Shown one piece after another: positions 1 through 13,236 of a stretch of DNA of 64,000 nt. Numbering within the stretch: the stretch's first letter is position 1; every line of letters begins with the position of its first letter. Origin of the DNA: Populus alba (Eukaryota; Streptophyta; Magnoliopsida; Malpighiales; Salicaceae). The position numbers and the translations under genes were made by a program. Under the pieces are notes generated by a model that saw nothing but the letters and a program-made list of their open reading frames with translations, had not been told where the DNA came from and made no database searches. The stretch covers positions 434,001 through 498,000 of the forward strand of contig NC_133293.1 in NCBI RefSeq assembly GCF_005239225.2, read 5' to 3'.

Positions 1-3000
1 AGAAGCAGTCCTAGGGTTTTGTCTTTGGTTAGAGCTGTCCCTCACCTTCAAGCCTCTGCTTCTCACTCTCACCTTCTCGATGATCTTCATCACACTCCTT
101 CTCCTCCTTCAAATAAGGATGATTCAGGTTCTTTCCCTTCCTTATCTCTTTTTTTCTCAAATTGTTACTGTTGTTGTTGTTGTTGTTGTTTTACTCCTTA
201 TCTGATTTTGGTCGTGGAATATAATCTTTTCCAATTTTAATCGATTTTGTTACTTGAAATTTAAAAAATAATGTGGAAAATACATAAATTTCAATCTGCA
301 CTTATAATATTTTTAATTTTTATTAATATTTATGGGCACCGGCACTGTCATAGGTATTGAAACTAAGGGAGTAGCTGCAAATTTTGGGAAACTAAAAGCA
401 CACAAGTTAAAACTTATTGCCAGAAAGGCAAAGCAACAATTCAACAAAAACCAACATTTTCGAGAAGAGGAGGAGGAGGAGGCAGATAAAGAGCCCATCA
501 GTAGGAATTCAGACGAGCGTGGTGTTAATAGGACATCAAGGCATGATATCAAACCTCGAAAATCCGATTCCAAAGTGGCTGGAACACATATTTCTTCTTC
601 CCACTCAAGAGGTTGGGGTAAAGGAATCGACTCCAGATCAATGCAGGTTTCTATGCAACGAGGACATGAGAATGACTTCTTTAGTAGAAAATCATTTAGA
701 GACCTGGGATGCACTGACTTTATGATTGAGTCTTTAAAAGGGCAGGTTTTTGTGCGCCCTTCTCATATTCAGGTACAATAATATCATGCCCTGTTGTTTA
801 AGTGTACCACCTTTTCTCTTTCTCTCACTTCCAGTCAATGCTCCATCTCTGAAGACTCGAGTATACCTCTCATTCTAACTAACTTGCTTTAATTGTTATT
901 TTAAGTGAACTAGCCTTGGAATTTTCTCTGCTTTATTTATAGCCTATGTTAGTTCCAGTGGTGACCATGTGTCGAGTAATCTAGCAGAGAGGCTTTCCTT
1001 AATTTGAAGACTTTTTTTTTTCCCATCTTTATCATGGACAGATTCGTATTTTTTAGAAACATTGCGCCATGCCTTGTGAAAGTGATACCCATGTGAGGTG
1101 CAACTTATATACATTTGTTCTGTCATGGATAACTGCAGGCCATGGCATTTGCACCTGTAATTGACGGGAAGAGCTGTATTATAGCAGACCAAAGTGGATC
1201 AGGGAAGACAATGGCATATCTCATACCTTTAATTCAACGTCTGAGGCAAGAAGAACTCCAAGGACTTGGTCAATCCTTATCTCAAAGTCCTCGAGTACTT
1301 ATATTGGTGCCAACTGCTGAGTTGGCATCACAGGTTAGCTACCTTTACACTAAAGGCGATGGAAATCCACCTCATGTGATCTTGAAACTCTTTCCCTCAT
1401 AGTTTACTCTGTGACTTCATGCTTGTTTTTTCTCGTATCATTTTTTTATGAGCTATGCATATGTGAGAAGAAATCAGATCACTTAGCATCCATTCTCTCA
1501 CCAGCTTATGCATCTGCCACTACTCCAATTTGGTGCATCACCTTGTAAACTTTCCCTGATTACCTTCCATTAGTTTGTGGTAAATTATCTCAAAGTTGAC
1601 GGAATAAACTTAAGCTTCTGAAATAAGAAGCACAGAGAATTAAGTCCTATAGATATGAATCGGGATGTAATGCTTCAACCCAACTTTTGGCATATTTTTA
1701 AGCGCTGACTTTAATGTTATAATGTGCTTTACTTATAGCTGTGCTCAGTTGTCGCACAACTTATCTGCTGTATGAATTGAGCTAGTTTAATGTGATAGAG
1801 ATGTATGATAATTATAGGGGTTGAATTTTGCCCTGGTTGATCACTGTTTGTAAGAGATACTGATTTTAGGCTTCATCCAAAGCCATGTGAGATCCAGTTA
1901 AGATCCAAGTCCATGTTCAGAAAGGAAAATGCCTACATTCATTTGTAAGGATAAGTGAAAACTCACCTCAGTCTCTCAAGAGGATCAAATCTGTTGGGGA
2001 TTTAAAAGAGAAGTGCTCTCTCTTTTTTAATAAGTTCAAAGACTTGAGCATTAAATGCATAAAACCCATGTTCTGTTAAAAGCTAAATCCCCTATCTTTC
2101 ACCCATCTCTCTGTGACACTCACACCCAAACTCATTTGAGCATCAAAGGATTTGAGTTGTAGTTCGATTGACCATCAGGTTAAAAGCTGAAGCTATCAAT
2201 GCAAGGTTTGGATTTACTGTGTAAGAGCCGGGGTAAGGAGCGAGTTCAGTTCCCCTCAGGGTGAAATTGGCAGCTGTTAGAGTAGCGGTCGGTGGGAATA
2301 GGACTAGCTTTCTTTATAGAATATACTCAAGTGCCATCCTCCAGGATTTAGCTGTTGAAGGAATGGGAACAGCTCTTGTTCACGAATCTGCTGCCATCGA
2401 ATCTGTTGAGTTTGCTCCTATTGTATATAAGAGAAAGGCAGCTTAAAGGAAAGTGGTTGTAGAGAAAAATCCCCTTCCCGGCATTAGACTTTATTACCGG
2501 GCAATTCAAGTAGTCATTTATTTGGTACCTTCCAAGGAGCAGGAACTACCATTCTAAACCTTCTTCACAATGGATCATGGAATGTCCACTCTGAGGCCAT
2601 TTATCTTAAGCAGTGCCTAAATTTTGTATATGATGTCATTGTCTATTGATTTTTATCCTATTTTCCCTATAAATTTCACAAATGCAAAGTAATACTTTTC
2701 TTTTCATTTAACTAAAAAGCATGGATATTTCATGCTATTGGCATCTGATTTTATGAATGCCTGGTGAATGTGTAAAGAAGACGTAACTTTTGCAGGTTTT
2801 GAACAATTGCAGATCGATGTCAAAACACGGGGTTCCATTTCGGTCTATGGTTGTGACAGGTGGATTTCGACAGAGGACACAACTGGAAAATCTAGAACAA
2901 GGCGTTGATGTTCTAATAGCAACCCCTGGTCGCTTCATGTTCCTAATCAAAGAAGGCTTCTTGAAATTACAGAATCTTAAATGGTAACCTTACTTCCATT

Positions 3001-5788
3001 GAAGCTTACTTGCTTTACATCTTATTGCTAAGCCTAAATGAAGGATTGGTATATGGTGCACATCTAAAAGTGAATTCTGCACTAATGTGTACTGTAATAT
3101 TGTTTCTCTTCCTTGGTAAATGTTTAGAGGCAGCAATAATTGTTATCATCATTGTCAGTTGTCACAGCATTGTCTTAATTTTGACAAGAAATGACCATTA
3201 TAATTAAGGATTTATCTATTTCATGTTTCTTTTTGGAGTACCATAAACCTATACTAAAAAATAAAGCATAAACTCTACATGGATGAACCTAATTGTCATT
3301 TTTGGGTGTAACTTTTTGTGTTTTATGTTTTCCGCTGGTGATAACAGCCCTGTTTTACTTTGCTTGATTAACAATTTGTGAGAACAGAGAAAGCTAGATT
3401 TTTCCCCTATATCAGATGAGGTGGATGGTCCAGTGAGGGCATGCAAACATGTACTATTTTGTTTTGTTTTCTTCTTTTTTTTTCGATGAAAGAAAACATA
3501 CAAATAATAACTGTTGTTATTGATCTTATAAAAGCCTTCCATAAGTTGACTGTTGTTCCAATTAGAATGCAATGAAAAAATTGGTAAATATGGTTTGCAT
3601 GAGAAACACCAATTGCTATTAACTAGTTAAAGGCACTACAAGCATGTGAGTCAAGAGCTGGTTGGAAGAAGATCCCTCGGGAGTCTGGGACATGAATAAC
3701 CGTAACTGATTCCAAATACCTTCATGGTATATTGGATCCAAAATGGAATTTTTGTTGTTGTTGCAATGACTGTTTGTTCAGCTATTTTCAGTTTAAATGA
3801 AGTTGTATAGTTGTTGTGGTGATAATGATGGATGTGAGTCAATAATGGAGAGTAGATATTTTGAATTCCTTGGACACAAAACAGCGAAATGGAAACTTTC
3901 TTTTTACCATTTTTGTTTGTGTAAGGACATTAAACCAACTTGTTGCTGACTCCATTGAATAATGAGAAATAAATATTTTTGATGCCTCAAGATTTGGATC
4001 TTGCAATTTGCATTAAGAACACCTCTGGTAAGGAACTCTGCGAACTGTCAAGATGCGTTTTAAATTCTCAGTTTAGTGCACTACTCTACATGTGCTGTAA
4101 CTTTGATTGCATCAGAAGCACTGCAATGGGTTTCCTTGTGCATCTCATTTCAGTTGTTCCTTTTATGCCATGAATTTGTATTATTTTTACTCTATATGTG
4201 AATTTTACCTTTTTTTAATTCTACAGTACGTACTTTTTGTAACCTGAGCCAAAAAGCAAAAAACAAGCATGCACCAAATAAATTCATAAGGGAATATTTT
4301 TCCGTGATGTTGAATCATAAGGCACATTTAGCATGATTCAATAACTCTGACCACAATCTGTGTTGAATGCACATCCATTGCCAGCTTAAGCAACCTGTCA
4401 GCGGTGGTTGCAATCACCACAGATTTGTGTCTCTATGCATCTGCTTATCACATCAGTTCTCTGCACTACATCGTGCCTGTGCTAAATGCTTCATCTGAAC
4501 CTCATTTTTGCAGTGCTGTGCTAGATGAGATAGACATACTGTTCAATGATGAGAATTTTGAGGCTTCCCTGCAAGGCTTGATCAATTCTTCTCCTGTTAC
4601 CACACAATATTTGTTTGTGACTGCAACTTTACCTGTAGATGTATGCAATAAACTCATTGAAGTCTTTCCTGATTGTGAAGTCATCATGGGACCTGGTGTG
4701 CATCGTACAAGTGCCAGGCTTGAAGAGGTTGGTTTTCTATTGCTCTTTCCCCCCATCCTTACCACCACTCATAACATACGAGAGCCCTCTTGGTGATGAG
4801 CTCTGCTGGTAGCCAAACTGTTCTATGGGTAAAGTTTAGCCATTATCAAGGACAGTGCTGGCATCCTTCATATGATCATAACTAATAAATATGAAGACAT
4901 TTTAGAATATGGAATATGATAACAGTTAACCTACATGGTCATGTGCATTATGTAGATTCTAGTAGATTGCAGTGGAGAAATTGAGGCAGAAAAAACTCCT
5001 GAGACAGCATTTCTCAATAAGAAATCTGCTCTTCTGCAACTGGTGGAGCAAAGTCCAGTTTCGAAAACAATTATTTTCTGTAATAAGGTAAATTTGAGCT
5101 CTGTGTATGGGGGAACTTATCTGACCTTTTATTGTTGAAACTGGTAAATTATAAATTTTTCCTCCTAAAATTACAGATTGAGACTTGCAGAAAGGTAGAG
5201 AATGCATTAAAACGTACTGATAGAAAAGGGACTCTTGTTCGAGTTCTACCATTCCATGCTGCTCTGGCACAAGAATCACGTCTCGCAAATATGAAGGAGT
5301 TCATGAATCCTTCTCGGCCCAAAGAAGAGTCTCTCTTTTTGGTTTGCACTGATAGGTACGGTGTTTGCTTATTGCATGAATTATATCCAGCCTTAAGCTA
5401 TGCTAACAGACAGCTCTAAATCCGCACCCTTGCATCCACAAAACTTGAGAGAAATTGCTTTGCATTAAAGATAATTTGACCATTTCTCATTTGCATCATA
5501 ATTGTTAAAACTTAATATAGTAATAATTATATCTCTGAAACTTGTGGCAGAGCATCGCGTGGAATTGACTTTTCTGGTGTGGATCATGTGGTACTCTTTG
5601 ACTTTCCACGTGATCCAAGTGAATATGTGCGCCGTGTTGGAAGGACTGCCAGGGGTGCCAGAGGAAACGGGAAAGCTTTTATCTTTGCTGTTGGGAAGCA
5701 AGTTTTTCTTGCACGAAAGATAATACAGAGAAATGAAAAAGGTCACCCGTTGCATGATGTGCCATTTGCGTATGAGCAGGTGGGTTAA
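1..5788 (+). CDS. RH50: DEAD-box ATP-dependent RNA helicase, RH50-like, 5' truncated
   Basis: Eight coding exons are supported by GT-AG junctions and phase: 1-127, 354-772, 1139-1333, 2796-2983, 4514-4727, 4956-5087, 5177-5355, 5551-5788 (stop TAA 5786-5788). The frame is open to the left edge, so the N-terminus, presumably with an organellar transit peptide, lies outside the window. About 563 residues are present. Both RecA-like lobes are visible: [10 protein letters not shown] before motif I; Walker A as DQSGSGKT; motif Ia as PTAELASQ (PTRELA in most family members); motif Ib region TGG...TPGRF; motif II as DEID instead of DEAD; motif III as TAT instead of SAT; motif IV IIFCNK; motif V ASRGIDF; motif [14 protein letters not shown] basic, glutamate-rich linker (EEEEEEAD) precedes the helicase core. 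The family unwinds or remodels RNA with ATP. The RH50 assignment rests on recalled similarity of the divergent motifs to the plastid RH50 group; DEAD-box membership is near certain, the subgroup less so. Introns 3 and 4 are about 1.5 kb each and show no recognisable gene. Confidence 0.85.
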
Positions 5789-6984
5789 AAAATAGCATGC
5801 TGCACTACAGAAAGACCTCCTGGAGATGTGCAGTTTTTGCAGTACCCATGAGCATCTGGGAGGGAAGTAAAAGTTATGCTCTCGAAGGATCAATTCTCGC
5901 TAGGGAAATTGCTCTGGGATAGGCTATCCTGTTTGGAGTCCTGCCTGCTTCATGAGCTCTAGGAGGTGATTTCTTTCCCTTCCTTTTCTTTTGTACTCTA
6001 CTCTTTCTTAGGAGGATGTGTTCTTCTCCCTCGTTTTTCAATCTTAGCTGTTCATATATATTGAAAAACGAATGCACACTTCTGGCCAACACTGCTAGAT
6101 CACTATGTGCTCTCTCCCTCACTCACCGGGCATGTCCTTATTTTTCCATGTCTCTATGTTTTAATCATGAGATGGTGTGTTTTAGAGATACTACATAAAA
6201 ATTAATTCTAAGAAAATTAAAAAAATCAATCAAATACTTGTATAGGAATAATATTTGAATAAAACTACTTGTATGTAACACAAATATATAAGGCACAAAT
6301 ATGAATATAAATTTTATTCAAGGTTATACTAAATTCTAACATGATTATATTATAGTTTTTTACAAATCTTTTTATTTTAAAAAAGTTCTTTTTAATATGT
6401 ATGAGACATATACAAATAAATACAATTTTTATTCTACCATTTCACTAAGGAGTTTTTTTTATTGTTAATAGAGTTTGGAAAAAGGTATAATTTCTTCTTC
6501 TTTTTTCCTAAAAGAATCAAAGATAACATAAAAAATAACCAAAAGGTTCACTATAAAAAAACAAAGGTCTAATTTAATAACTTTATTGAATTTTGATATA
6601 ATTTTCTTATTTTTGAATTTTAATTATATGTCGTATGCATGAAACTTAAAAATACAGGCATGAGAAGAAATTTTATGAACTGTTTTATTATTTAAAGGTG
6701 TCTTCTTTTAATATTATTAGTAGCGATGAGAAAAAAGAAATAGCACAAATTTTATGAATATTATTGTCTAAATGACACAAAAATAAAGAATCTCCTTTTG
6801 ATAAATTTTAATCAGATTTTTATTATTGGCTTTTATTAACTTATTTTAAGTATTTTTTTTAAGGTAGGATGATATATTTTGTATTTACTAATAAAATCTT
6901 GATTTTTAAAATTTAAAGATATTTTTATCGAATCAAATATTTTGATATAAATCTGTTTGTATATAACATATTTTGATTTTTAAA
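5789..6984. other. Helicase 3' flank and AT-rich spacer
   Basis: The first 300-400 bases are probably the helicase 3' untranslated region (pyrimidine-rich, no coding pattern). From about 6180 the sequence is strongly AT-rich with long A and T runs. No gene, RNA gene or bounded element is visible. Confidence 0.5.
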
Positions 6985-8040
6985 AGGCATGGAGGAGTCA
7001 CACTGTAGCTCCCAGCGTATTTTTCTATTTACTACTATAATGTGGTGATCATTTTGTCCTAAAAAAATTAATGTCTTTGGATTAAGGGAAATTTGATATT
7101 TGCACATGGTTTATTTATCATTACTGATTTGTTTGTGAGTATTTTTGTCCATTTAATGTTGTATAGACAGTAAAACAATCAAAATATCCCAGGAGCAAAA
7201 AACATTAAGTATTGTCTAGTAAGGGTATTTAGGTATTCATTCTTTTTTATACAAAATAGAATTACACATATATCCTTGGATGGAAGACATTTCATTAATT
7301 GTTTTCAGGGGTATTTGGTATTTTAAACTCATTTTTTCTTTTATTAATTGTAAGTTTGGTTAAGGGTAGTTTTGTAATTTACCATTAAAATAATAATTTT
7401 TTTATTTAAAAAGTTATAGGCCCGTGCAAAGCACGTGCCTGCGTGTTGAAGCCACCACACTTTGGGGTGGTGCATGTGACAGTTTCTAGTTTTCAAAAAT
7501 GGTCATATGTCGTCTCACCTTATTCCTCACCATTTTTTTTTTTCCATTATAAGGAGCATGTGTGCTCTAAATATGATCAGTGTATCACCGACTATTCTTT
7601 TTTTTTTTTTTTTTTTTTTTATATATATTCCTTCATTTCTCTTTTATGCCCTTGTACATTATGATCCTTAATTTTTTGTTATTTTAAATTTAGACCTTAG
7701 AGTTTTAGTTGCTGTTTTTTAGTCATTTATTTATTGAAGTTTTGTTTGTTTTTAATTTAACCATGAGTTCTTAATTTGTATATATAAGGTATTCCAATTC
7801 GGGTTTTTTTACTTTTAATTTTTTTCTTTGTTTTTTTATCAAAGTTTTCATGGCTTGCAATTTGATCCTTTAAATCAATTTTATGATTTTTGTTTTTCCA
7901 ATAATAATAAAGATTTCAATTTGATTCATTTTCTTTTGGTTTTTTGTTGTTTTTCTTAATTCTTTTGTCAAAATTTTTATAGTTTTCAATTCTATTATTC
8001 AAATTAACTTCATAGTTTTTATTTTTTTTAATAAATAACA

Positions 8041-8560
8041 ATGATAATAATAATAATAATAATAATAATAGTAATTATTATTATTATTATTATAAAAATA
8101 GTTATAAAAATAATATTATTATTGATAATGATGATGATAATAATAATATTAATGATAGTTGTGACAATAGTAGTTATAATAGTAGTGGCAATAATTAATA
8201 ATAAAATAAAAGTGATAATAATAATAGTAGTAGTTGTAGTATTGTGGTAATAACAATATTGCTATTGCTACTACTACTATTACAAATAATAATAATATGG
8301 GAGAGAAGAAGAATATTGATGATAATAAAAATACTAATAATAGTTGTTGTGATGATAGTGATAATGATAATAATAATAGTAATGGTGATAATAATAGTGA
8401 TGATGATTGTTGTGTTGGTTGTTAAAATAATAATAATATTAATAGGAATGTTTCAATTATTACTAATAATAATAATATTAGCAATAATTATGGTGGTGGT
8501 GGTGGTGATAATAATAATGATGATATTACTTATTAATAATAGTAGTTATAATGATCTTGA
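8041..8560. repeat. Imperfect ATT/ATG trinucleotide tract, left arm
   Basis: About 520 bases made almost entirely of AAT, ATG, AGT and related trinucleotides on the + strand. It contains long open frames in several phases that translate to poly-Ile/Val/Met; these are repeat artefacts. Its inner end (TTACTTATTAATAATAG near 8530) matches the complement of the start of the tract at 9419, so the two tracts are the inverted halves of the foldback element. Confidence 0.85.
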
Positions 8561-9418
8561 TTCGTAATTTTTTAAAATTCTTTTGTATGATTAGAATTTT
8601 TTTCTTCAATTTTATTATTTAATATTTATTTTTTTTAGAATTAGACTTCGTGATTTTTCTGAATTTGGTGTTTCAAGTTTAACTGAGTTTAAAAAATTTA
8701 ATACTTTTTTTTTAAAGCTTTATAATTTTTTTTTATTTTTAATTGGGTTATTCTAGTCATATGATTTAGTTCGTAAGTTTGACAAATTTGATAAAATTTC
8801 TTGTGTTGGTTTAGCTCTAATTAGCGTTTTTATATATTTGTCATAAATGATTTTCTATATCTTTCCTTATGCATTTTCAATACCTGAACATTGTTTTTTA
8901 TTTAAAAAATTGTCTAGCCCGCGACAACGCATGGGTATAGAGGCTCGTATATGCCTAACAAGCACCGGTTTCTCTTAGGTTGTGTTTTAGCAACTTTGGG
9001 AAATTGGCGAGAGCCATGTGTTGTTTCGGGTAGCAACTCATTGAATTATTATTGGTCCCATGAAATGGATAAATAATCATGTAAAAGTAGTGCTCCACTA
9101 ATCTTGTTGCTGGCGCTTCGCTGCAAGGTTAGACTATTTTTTATAAAATAAAATAATGTTTAGGTATTAAAAAGGGGTAAAAAAAGATTATGTTACTAAA
9201 ATAACTTGATTAAAAATATAAAAATAATATTAAAGTATTTTTTTAAAAAACTATGTTAATTTTTTAAACCTGCAATCCGAGTTATTAGACATGAAATATC
9301 TAATTTAAAAAAATGATGAAGTTCAATTCCTATTAAAAGATTGAAATTGAAAAAAAAAAATTAATTATATAAAAGGTTTTAAAAAATAACAATTTAAAGA
9401 ACGCGGATTAAAATTATT

Positions 9419-9475
9419 TTAACTACTATTATTAATAAGTAATGTCATTACTATTATTGTTATTACTATCATCTC

Positions 9476-9507
<32 letters not shown>

Positions 9508-9537
9508 TATTATAACCACTACCATAATTATTGTTAA

Positions 9538-9569
<32 letters not shown>

Positions 9570-9755
9570 GTAATAATAATAGTAGCAGTCCTATTAATAT
9601 TATTATTATTAAACAACTATTATCACAATCATCATCACTATTATTATTATTGCTGCTGTTACTACTATTGTCATTATCACTATTATCACTACTACTATTA
9701 TTAATATTTTTATTAACACCACTATTCTTTTATTATTATTCTTGTTGTTGTTGTT
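9419..9755. repeat. Imperfect AAT/ATT trinucleotide tract, right arm
   Basis: Inverted counterpart of the tract at 8041-8560: TTA, TAC and TCA triplets on the + strand, ending in a TTG run directly before the GTCAT target duplication of the inserted LTR palindrome. No gene is present. Confidence 0.8.
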
Positions 9756-9760
9756 GTCAT

Positions 9761-11910
9761 TATCATAACCCAATTCTGGGTTATTCCCCAAATTTTCAAA
9801 ATAAAAAATCAAAAAAATAAAATAAAGGTTGGCAACATTGAGAAAGCAAACTAGGAAATCAAGCTGCAATTTTTGGAGGGAATTCAAGGCCTCCTTGTAC
9901 CCCATTATGCCTAAAAATTGAGAAAAAATGCAAATTCAAGGTCAAATTAAATGATTATTAGACGAATTTGCATAAAAATTAAGTTCAATGATATAATTAA
10001 ATTTTTAATGGGTCAATTTGATTTAATCATGGGCCAAATTAAATTTTAATTATGTTTAAGAATTAATTTAGATTCAATTGAAGGATTTAATTAAGTGCAA
10101 GGACTTAATTATACTTTAAATGGGTCAAATTAATTTGGAGGCTTAATTGGTGAAAAATTAAGTTTGGGAGTCTAATTTGGATTTAATTGAAAAGATTGAA
10201 ATTTCAAGAGACCAAATTTAATTTTTACCAAGTGAATTGATTGAAATTAGGGGTCAAACACAAAAATTAAGGGATTAATTTTGAAGCTCGAAAAATACTT
10301 TGCCTATAAATAGCAGCCTTCAACACACAAATAAAAGGGGGGGCAATTTTGACAAATAAAAAAGGGGAAGAGAAACCCTAAATCCCATCTCTTTCACACC
10401 CAGCTGCCGCCGCCCATCAGAGAAATTTTTTTTCTCTGCACACAGCCTCCGGTGGTCCTCATTTTTCAGACCTGGCTGGTTTCACCATTTCCCCCACTCG
10501 TTGAAATCAAACTAGAGCAGCCAAGACAGGCCGCCCCCCTTCGAATTTTTACTTTTTTTTTTCCTTGGCCGCTTCCCCCGATCATCAGCTCTCAACCTTC
10601 CCCACCTTTGCAAAAGAGAAAAAGAAGCAGCCGCCAGGAGACCCTCTTTTTTTTTTTATTTATTTTTTCTTTTTCTCTTCTCTTCTCTTCTCCCTCAAAC
10701 GGCAGGCCTCAGATTTGATCTTCTTCCTCCATTTTCCTCAGCCGATTCTCTTGAACCGCCCCCCTTATCACCATTTATCTTCTTCTTCTTCTTCTTCTTC
10801 TTACTGGAGCTCCCTCACTTCTCTCGGCCGCTCCTTTCCTAGCCACCATAGAAGCCGCCGCTGATGGGCCACACACTCTCTCTCCAAGCTACAGCTCGCC
10901 CAGACCGAATCGGAGCCTCCAGTAACAACCTGAGCACGACGGCGCCCACGGACTCAGGTCAGTTGACACCATTGAAAGCATCGACCCGACTGCTCCTTTG
11001 CACACTGAGCTTCTCCTTCAACCGACCTCCACTAGCAGCTACACAGAAGTGGCAGATCTTCCTTCTCCACCGCTGCTCCGGCGAGTCACCTAACACTCCT
11101 TAACAGATCTGCGACCGAGGAAGAAGGAGAGAGAAGCAGATCTAAACGGATCTAAGAAGAAGACCGAAAATAAATCTGGACTCGAAAACTTAAAATCAAC
11201 TGCCATTGTTGTGTTTTTTGGGATTTGCAGGTGACTGACAGCAGGAGATTGAAGAGGAGAGGAAGCCATTACAGCCCCCCCTCACGCTGCTTGGATTTCA
11301 GGGCGGTGCGTGAACCCACGCGCCACCACTATTCATGCAGTCTCAGAAGTCCTTCCCTGCAATTTTTGGAGTTTTTAGAGACTATTTTGTAAATTTCAAA
11401 TTAATTAATGTAATTTTTATTTATTTGTTTTGATTTTGTATTGTATAAATGTGATGTAAAAGAAAAAAAGAAGAAAAGAAAAAAGAAAAAAAAAACATAA
11501 CAAAAAGAGATGTGGGTGTGTGTGTTTATTTATTTATGTTATTGAATTATAAAAATGAAAAAAACAAAAAAAACAAAAAGAATTAATTGTTTGATAAAAT
11601 TGCAAGAATAAAGAAGGATTTAATATTTTGATTGGATCACGGTGTAGAAGTACAAACTTGTACGGAAGTTGTATTTCTAAAATCCGATGAAAAGACAAAA
11701 TTTTTAAAACTTCTTTAACACATCAAGTCCACGAAGCAGCTTACTTCAGGTAGGGTGTGTTAGGGGTGCTAATACATTCCCTAACCATAATTAGTTCCTT
11801 ACCCGTGAATTTTTGACAAGACCAGTACATGCGGTTTCCTAGTAGCCCTCAAGAAATCATTAGGCGACGACTCCTAACAAACCAATACAAGCAACGCCAC
11901 AACAACAGAA
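9761..11910 (+). repeat. Left LTR of the palindromic element (+ orientation)
   Basis: Reads as an LTR on the + strand from TATCATAACCC (a decayed TGTCATAACCC) through a TATA box at 10305, a pyrimidine-rich leader and a purine/T-rich tail. Its last ~70 bases are replaced by an inverted copy of the LTR end plus primer-binding-site start (see the entry at 11911-13236). Proline- and phenylalanine-rich open frames at 10452-10864 are leader sequence, with no recognisable protein domain and a mirrored, indel-broken copy in the right LTR. Confidence 0.75.
10305..10312 (+). promoter_or_regulatory. LTR TATA box
   Basis: TATAAATA within CCTATAAATAGCAGCC, followed by a leader-like stretch. It points into the element. 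A mirrored TATA at 14852-14859 in the right LTR points toward it. Confidence 0.55.
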
Positions 11911-13236
11911 AATCCTTAGCAGAGTCGCCATTCTGTCGCACTTTGGAAAATCCCGTGCGGCATCGGCTGGCGATTTTTCTTGTTGTGATTTCTGTTTTGT
12001 ACTAAACTTTGAATTCCCAAAAATCCTCATGTGAACATGTATGATCATGCATTGTTTTGGGAAGAAAAAGGGAAACACACCACAAGATTTTGGGCGCGAT
12101 GGTTTCATACTTAAAGGTTATGCTCAATGTGTTATTTGAATGAAACAACAAAAATGAAGGCATGTAATGAACACAGGAAAACACATGATCTTATTAACAA
12201 GAAAGGCTCAATGGACATAAAAAACTGGAATAGGTTGAAATAAAAAATCAAGTTTTTGCAGGCATGATCAAACAGAGGTAGTTATTTTGGTAGAACAAGA
12301 ACAGGCTCCATTCTGCAACGGTAATGCAATTCCCCTTCAAATTGTGTGTTAAGGCTCTTGATTATGTGGGCCCCCTACTTCTTTGGGTTGAGTTTTTGTT
12401 GGGGTTTGAACAAAGATGATAGGTCACCTGGAAGGAATCAGTACTTGCTCGAGTAAGCTAAAGGCGAGTCAAGCTTTTGTTTAGAGACTCCAACTCTCCT
12501 TGAAAATGGATGTTGCAGCGAACATGCTCTTTATCTCCAATGTTTTTTTCACTCAAAATTGGGTGTTGCAGACTCATAGGGGATTCACTTTTCATTCTGG
12601 TGCATGCATGACAACTGTATGAACATGAAGTCTATATGATGAACTCGCCCTTCGAGGGGTGACAACATGGTCGTAACTCTTGTATGATGGAACAAGAATC
12701 GTGATTTTTGCCCAAACTCTACAATGAATATTTTCTGAGTGACGACCATTGTGTCATCCACAAATCTTGAGTTCCAGATGCTTCAAGAAGGGTTTGCCTC
12801 GATGCAAATAAATGATAGCACATACAACCTAAAGACAGGTTCTGTTCATTATGTGAATATGGGTAGGTTTTCTATCTGGTCTCAAAAGGGTCTATGAACT
12901 GCCCAGTGACCACCTCACGTGAAGGCAGTATAGGGGTTTACAAGGAATGGTTGGGGCATCGTGTGACCCTCATTACCGAGTAAACACTCAGCTCATAGTT
13001 GGATGTTTCACAAATCTGAACCCCGACTGAAAGTCATGAGGCAAACTGCTACTCCCCACCTAACTTAAAAGCTTGTGTGTGCTTTCAAAAATAAATACAA
13101 GTGATGCATGAAACAATTCTAAAAATGCATGGATAAAATAAAACAAGACAAAAATGGCAAAACTTAAACACATTAAATACACAAAGCTTAGTCCAATATT
13201 GTCAGAAACAGTACCTCCCCAGCGGAGTCGCCATTC
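11911..13236. other. Core of the palindromic element, with a flipped LTR end at its left
   Basis: At 11911-11985 the + strand carries the complement of a primer-binding site (AGAGTCGCCATTC), then TGTCGCAC and about 50 bases complementary to an LTR 3' end. This is the orientation expected for the opposite LTR. Short inverted matches (CACAACAACAGAAAA and TTTTTCTTGTTGTG) bracket the segment, as if it had been inverted in place. The remaining ~1.2 kb is non-coding internal sequence with no gag, protease, reverse transcriptase or integrase signal, as in non-autonomous LTR elements. The right boundary is the primer-binding-site complement at about 13219-13236. Confidence 0.55.

Noticed and set aside
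2261..2446. 61-residue open frame inside helicase intron 3
   Set aside because: No recognisable family and no splice or promoter support; likely chance.
8041..8567. Long open frames rich in Ile/Val/Met
   Set aside because: They are translations of trinucleotide repeats and have no protein character.
10452..11103. Proline/phenylalanine-rich open frames, with a mirrored version at 14263-14712
   Set aside because: They lie in the leader part of the two inverted LTRs, differ by frame-breaking indels between copies and contain no domain.
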